Assembly: GCA_937944295.1 (NCBI GenBank)
Contig: CALDZL010000068.1
Location: forward strand, 1-64,000
Reading direction: 5' to 3'
DNA from: an uncultured Sphingorhabdus sp.
GTDB lineage: Bacteria > Pseudomonadota > Alphaproteobacteria > Sphingomonadales > Sphingomonadaceae
Length of the DNA: 64,000 nucleotides
Shown here: positions 61,957 to 64,000 of the stretch, piece after piece
Numbering within the stretch: the stretch's first letter is position 1
How the letters are laid out: each line of letters starts with the position of its first letter
Made by a program: the position numbers and the translations under genes
Notes under the pieces: generated by a model
Told to the model about the DNA's origin: nothing
Seen by the model: the letters and a program-made list of their open reading frames with translations, nothing else
Database searches by the model: none

Positions 61957-62015
61957 AATCTTCTATCCCCAAATAATAATATATGATGGCATTGACGCAG
62001 AAGATCGTCAAATCA

Positions 62016-62798
62016 TTATTGGGCCGTCCAACCGCCATCGATTTTAATATCGCTACCTGTGATAATAGCGGCTTCTTCGCGGCACAGATAAACGGCCATA
62101 GCGGCTACTTGCTCGATCGTTACAAATTTCTTAGCGGGTTGATTGGCAAGCAAGACATCATTGATAACCTTATCGCGCGTCAACCCCCGAGTCTTCATGG
62201 TATCGGGAATTTGCCCCTCGACCAATGGGGTCCATACATAGCCTGGGCATATTGTATTAGCGGTAATACCCTGCTCCGCTACTTCTAGGGCTATAGTTTT
62301 TGTAAAACCAGAAATGCCATGTTTTGCTGCATTATAAGCTGATTTATACGGACTAGCGACAAGGCTATGCATAGAACCGGTGTTAATAATGCGCCCCCAT
62401 CCTCTCTCTTTCATCGCAGGCAAGGCCGCTTTTGTCACATGAAAGGCCGAAGACAATATAATAGCAATAATCTCGTCCCATTTTTCTTCGGGAAATTCAT
62501 CAACAGGAGCCACATTTTGTATACCCGCATTGTTAATCACAATATCGGGCGCCCCCAAACGTTCCTGACAATAAGACATCATATCACGAATCTCAGACGG
62601 TCTCGTCAAATCAGCCCCGCAATAAGCGGCATCACCGCTCTGCTGCTTTAATTCCTCAACATAAGCATTAATGTCGCTTTCATCGCCAAAACCATTGATC
62701 ATAATATGCGCGCCTTGAGCCGCCAATGCACGCGCATACCCTAAACCGATCCCAGAGGTTGACCCCGTGATTAATGCTATTTTGCCTTGTAGGAACAT
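62016..62798 (-). CDS. 3-hydroxybutyrate dehydrogenase (SDR family)
   Basis: ALITGSTSGIGLGYARALAAQGAHIMINGFG, YNAAKHGISGFTKTIALEVAEQGITANTICPGYVWTPLVEGQIPD. Confidence 0.9.
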   Translation of the reverse strand: MFLQGKIALITGSTSGIGLGYARALAAQGAHIMINGFGDESDINAYVEELKQQSGDAAYCGADLTRPSEIRDMMSYCQERLGAPDIVINNAGIQNVAPVDEFPEEKWDEIIAIILSSAFHVTKAALPAMKERGWGRIINTGSMHSLVASPYKSAYNAAKHGISGFTKTIALEVAEQGITANTICPGYVWTPLVEGQIPDTMKTRGLTRDKVINDVLLANQPAKKFVTIEQVAAMAVYLCREEAAIITGSDIKIDGGWTAQ

Positions 62799-63146
62799 TA
62801 TGAGCCTTTCTTATGATAATAATAATTGCAGATAATGTTGCGCTTTTTGTCTTAAAGAGCAATATATAACGGACCATTAGGGGGTAACAATGCGGCTAGA
62901 TGATATTAAACCAAGCAGCATTGCGCACAATTTAGGCCGTACACATTACTATTCAAGACGGATTTGGATACAGCGGACTGGGTTGATGACGATAATATCT
63001 CTCCTATCACGCAGTACATTAGGCTGGATCGTCTTAATCATGGGCGGCGTTAAATATTCCCCATATGATGACAGCAAAACATGGCAAAGACGCAGCTTTA
63101 AGAGCGACTTCCCTAGTAATTATAACACTTGTAAAGGAATATTATA

Positions 63147-63638
63147 ATGCGTATCCCAATTTTTATCCTCATATTTGCTTCTCTACCAGCAGCAGCGCTA
63201 TATGCTCAATCCACCAAAGATACAGCCAGCGATATAGCGACGCAACCGGCACAAGACGTAAATATCAAAAAAATCGAAATCCCCGAAAAATTAAAGGAAA
63301 TTGAAAAAAGGCCCTATTCGCTCAAAAATATGAATAGCTGTGCTGCCCTTATATCCGAAGTAAAAGCGCTAAATGACGCGCTTGGTTCTGACCTTGATGA
63401 AAAAGGCGATAAAGACGCCTCTGAAAAAAGAAAAGCAACCGCCAAACGTGTTGGTGGATCTATCACGGGCGGTCTCATTCCATTTAGAGGCATAGTGCGC
63501 GAGGTTTCTGGTGCAGCCAAAGCCCAGCGCAAATATAATAAAGCGGTCACGGCTGGTGTAACGCGCAGGGCTTTTCTAAAAGGTATCGGACAAGAGCGCA
63601 AATGCGCTCTACCTGCTCGCCCTACTTCGGTTAAATAA
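63147..63638 (+). CDS. Hypothetical secreted protein
   Basis: Signal peptide MRIPIFILIFASLPAAALYAQ; 163 aa; no family recognised. Confidence 0.65.
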   Translation: MRIPIFILIFASLPAAALYAQSTKDTASDIATQPAQDVNIKKIEIPEKLKEIEKRPYSLKNMNSCAALISEVKALNDALGSDLDEKGDKDASEKRKATAKRVGGSITGGLIPFRGIVREVSGAAKAQRKYNKAVTAGVTRRAFLKGIGQERKCALPARPTSVK

Positions 63639-63646
63639 TATATAAT

Positions 63647-64000
63647 ATGAAGCTCTCCGACTGTCATAATGTATCTGATTTTAGGCAGCTTGCACAAAAG
63701 CGCCTACCCTATCCGATATTTGATTATATCGATGGGGCGGCCGATGATGAAATTACCAAAAACCGCAATAGCAGCGCATATGATGATTGTGATCTTGTTC
63801 CCAATGTTTTGGCGGGAGTGGCCGATATTGATATGTCAGTGGATGTGATGGGGCAAAAATTGGATATGCCTTTGTTCCTCTCTCCCACCGCATTGCAGCG
63901 TCTATTTCATTGGCAGGGCGAGCGCGCCGTTGCCAGAGCCGCCGAAAAATTTGGCACTTATTTTGGCATAAGCTCGCTCGCTACAGTGAGTATAGAGGAA
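63647..64000 (+). CDS. FMN-dependent alpha-hydroxy-acid (L-lactate-type) dehydrogenase, truncated by window edge
   Basis: MKLSDCHNVSDFRQLAQKRLPYPIFDYIDGAADDEITKNRNSSAYDDCDLVPNVLAGV...MPLFLSPTALQRLFHWQGERAVARAAEKFGTYFGISSLATVSIEE. Confidence 0.9.
   Translation, partial: MKLSDCHNVSDFRQLAQKRLPYPIFDYIDGAADDEITKNRNSSAYDDCDLVPNVLAGVADIDMSVDVMGQKLDMPLFLSPTALQRLFHWQGERAVARAAEKFGTYFGISSLATVSIEE

Noticed and set aside
62890-63147. 85-aa plus-strand ORF (MRLDDIKPSSIAHNLGR...)
   Set aside because: No recognisable family and no convincing RBS; another frame over the same region also looks partly protein-like, so it may be decayed or non-coding.

Overview
This 64 kb window is ordinary bacterial chromosome, most consistent with an AT-rich member of the Alphaproteobacteria, probably Sphingomonadales (inferred from gene content and order; not verified). 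I saw no prophage, IS element, integrase or CRISPR array. Recognisable blocks, left to right: a partial DUF885-type lipoprotein; MFS transporter; cysK; acyl-CoA dehydrogenase plus MerR regulator; divergent serB/miaA; ilvB-ilvN-ilvC; a Cys-rich/YHS secreted-protein cluster; nitronate monooxygenase; leuA; AHH-like nuclease; cytochrome b561-YceI fusion; ccmCDEFGHI; leucine dehydrogenase; tRNA-His; an Nramp-like transporter followed by pxpABC (5-oxoprolinase); rpmE; fabZ-skp-bamA-rseP-dxr-cdsA-uppS-frr-pyrH-tsf-rpsB; two paralogous small membrane proteins; rnhB-thiD-DUF1272-glmM; DAACS symporter; paired amidohydrolases; POT transporter; nitroreductase and GntR; a PEP-CTERM/XrtA-type regulatory cassette (TPR protein, PrsR, PrsK, sugar transferase); ScfR-like regulator; M20 peptidase; 3-hydroxybutyrate dehydrogenase; and a partial FMN-dependent alpha-hydroxy-acid dehydrogenase. 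Best candidates for something undescribed: (1) the secreted Cys-repeat peptide, Cys-repeat/YHS fusion and YHS lipoprotein cluster at 11.3-13.0 kb; (2) an Nramp homologue without the canonical DPGN/MPxN metal motifs in the 5-oxoprolinase operon; (3) a Leu-rich leader peptide with a stem-loop upstream of leuA; (4) a possible intergenic sRNA near 59.9-60.05 kb with an intrinsic terminator; (5) paired small membrane proteins, one preceded by a LexA-like direct repeat. All calls were made by reading; no database search was run.
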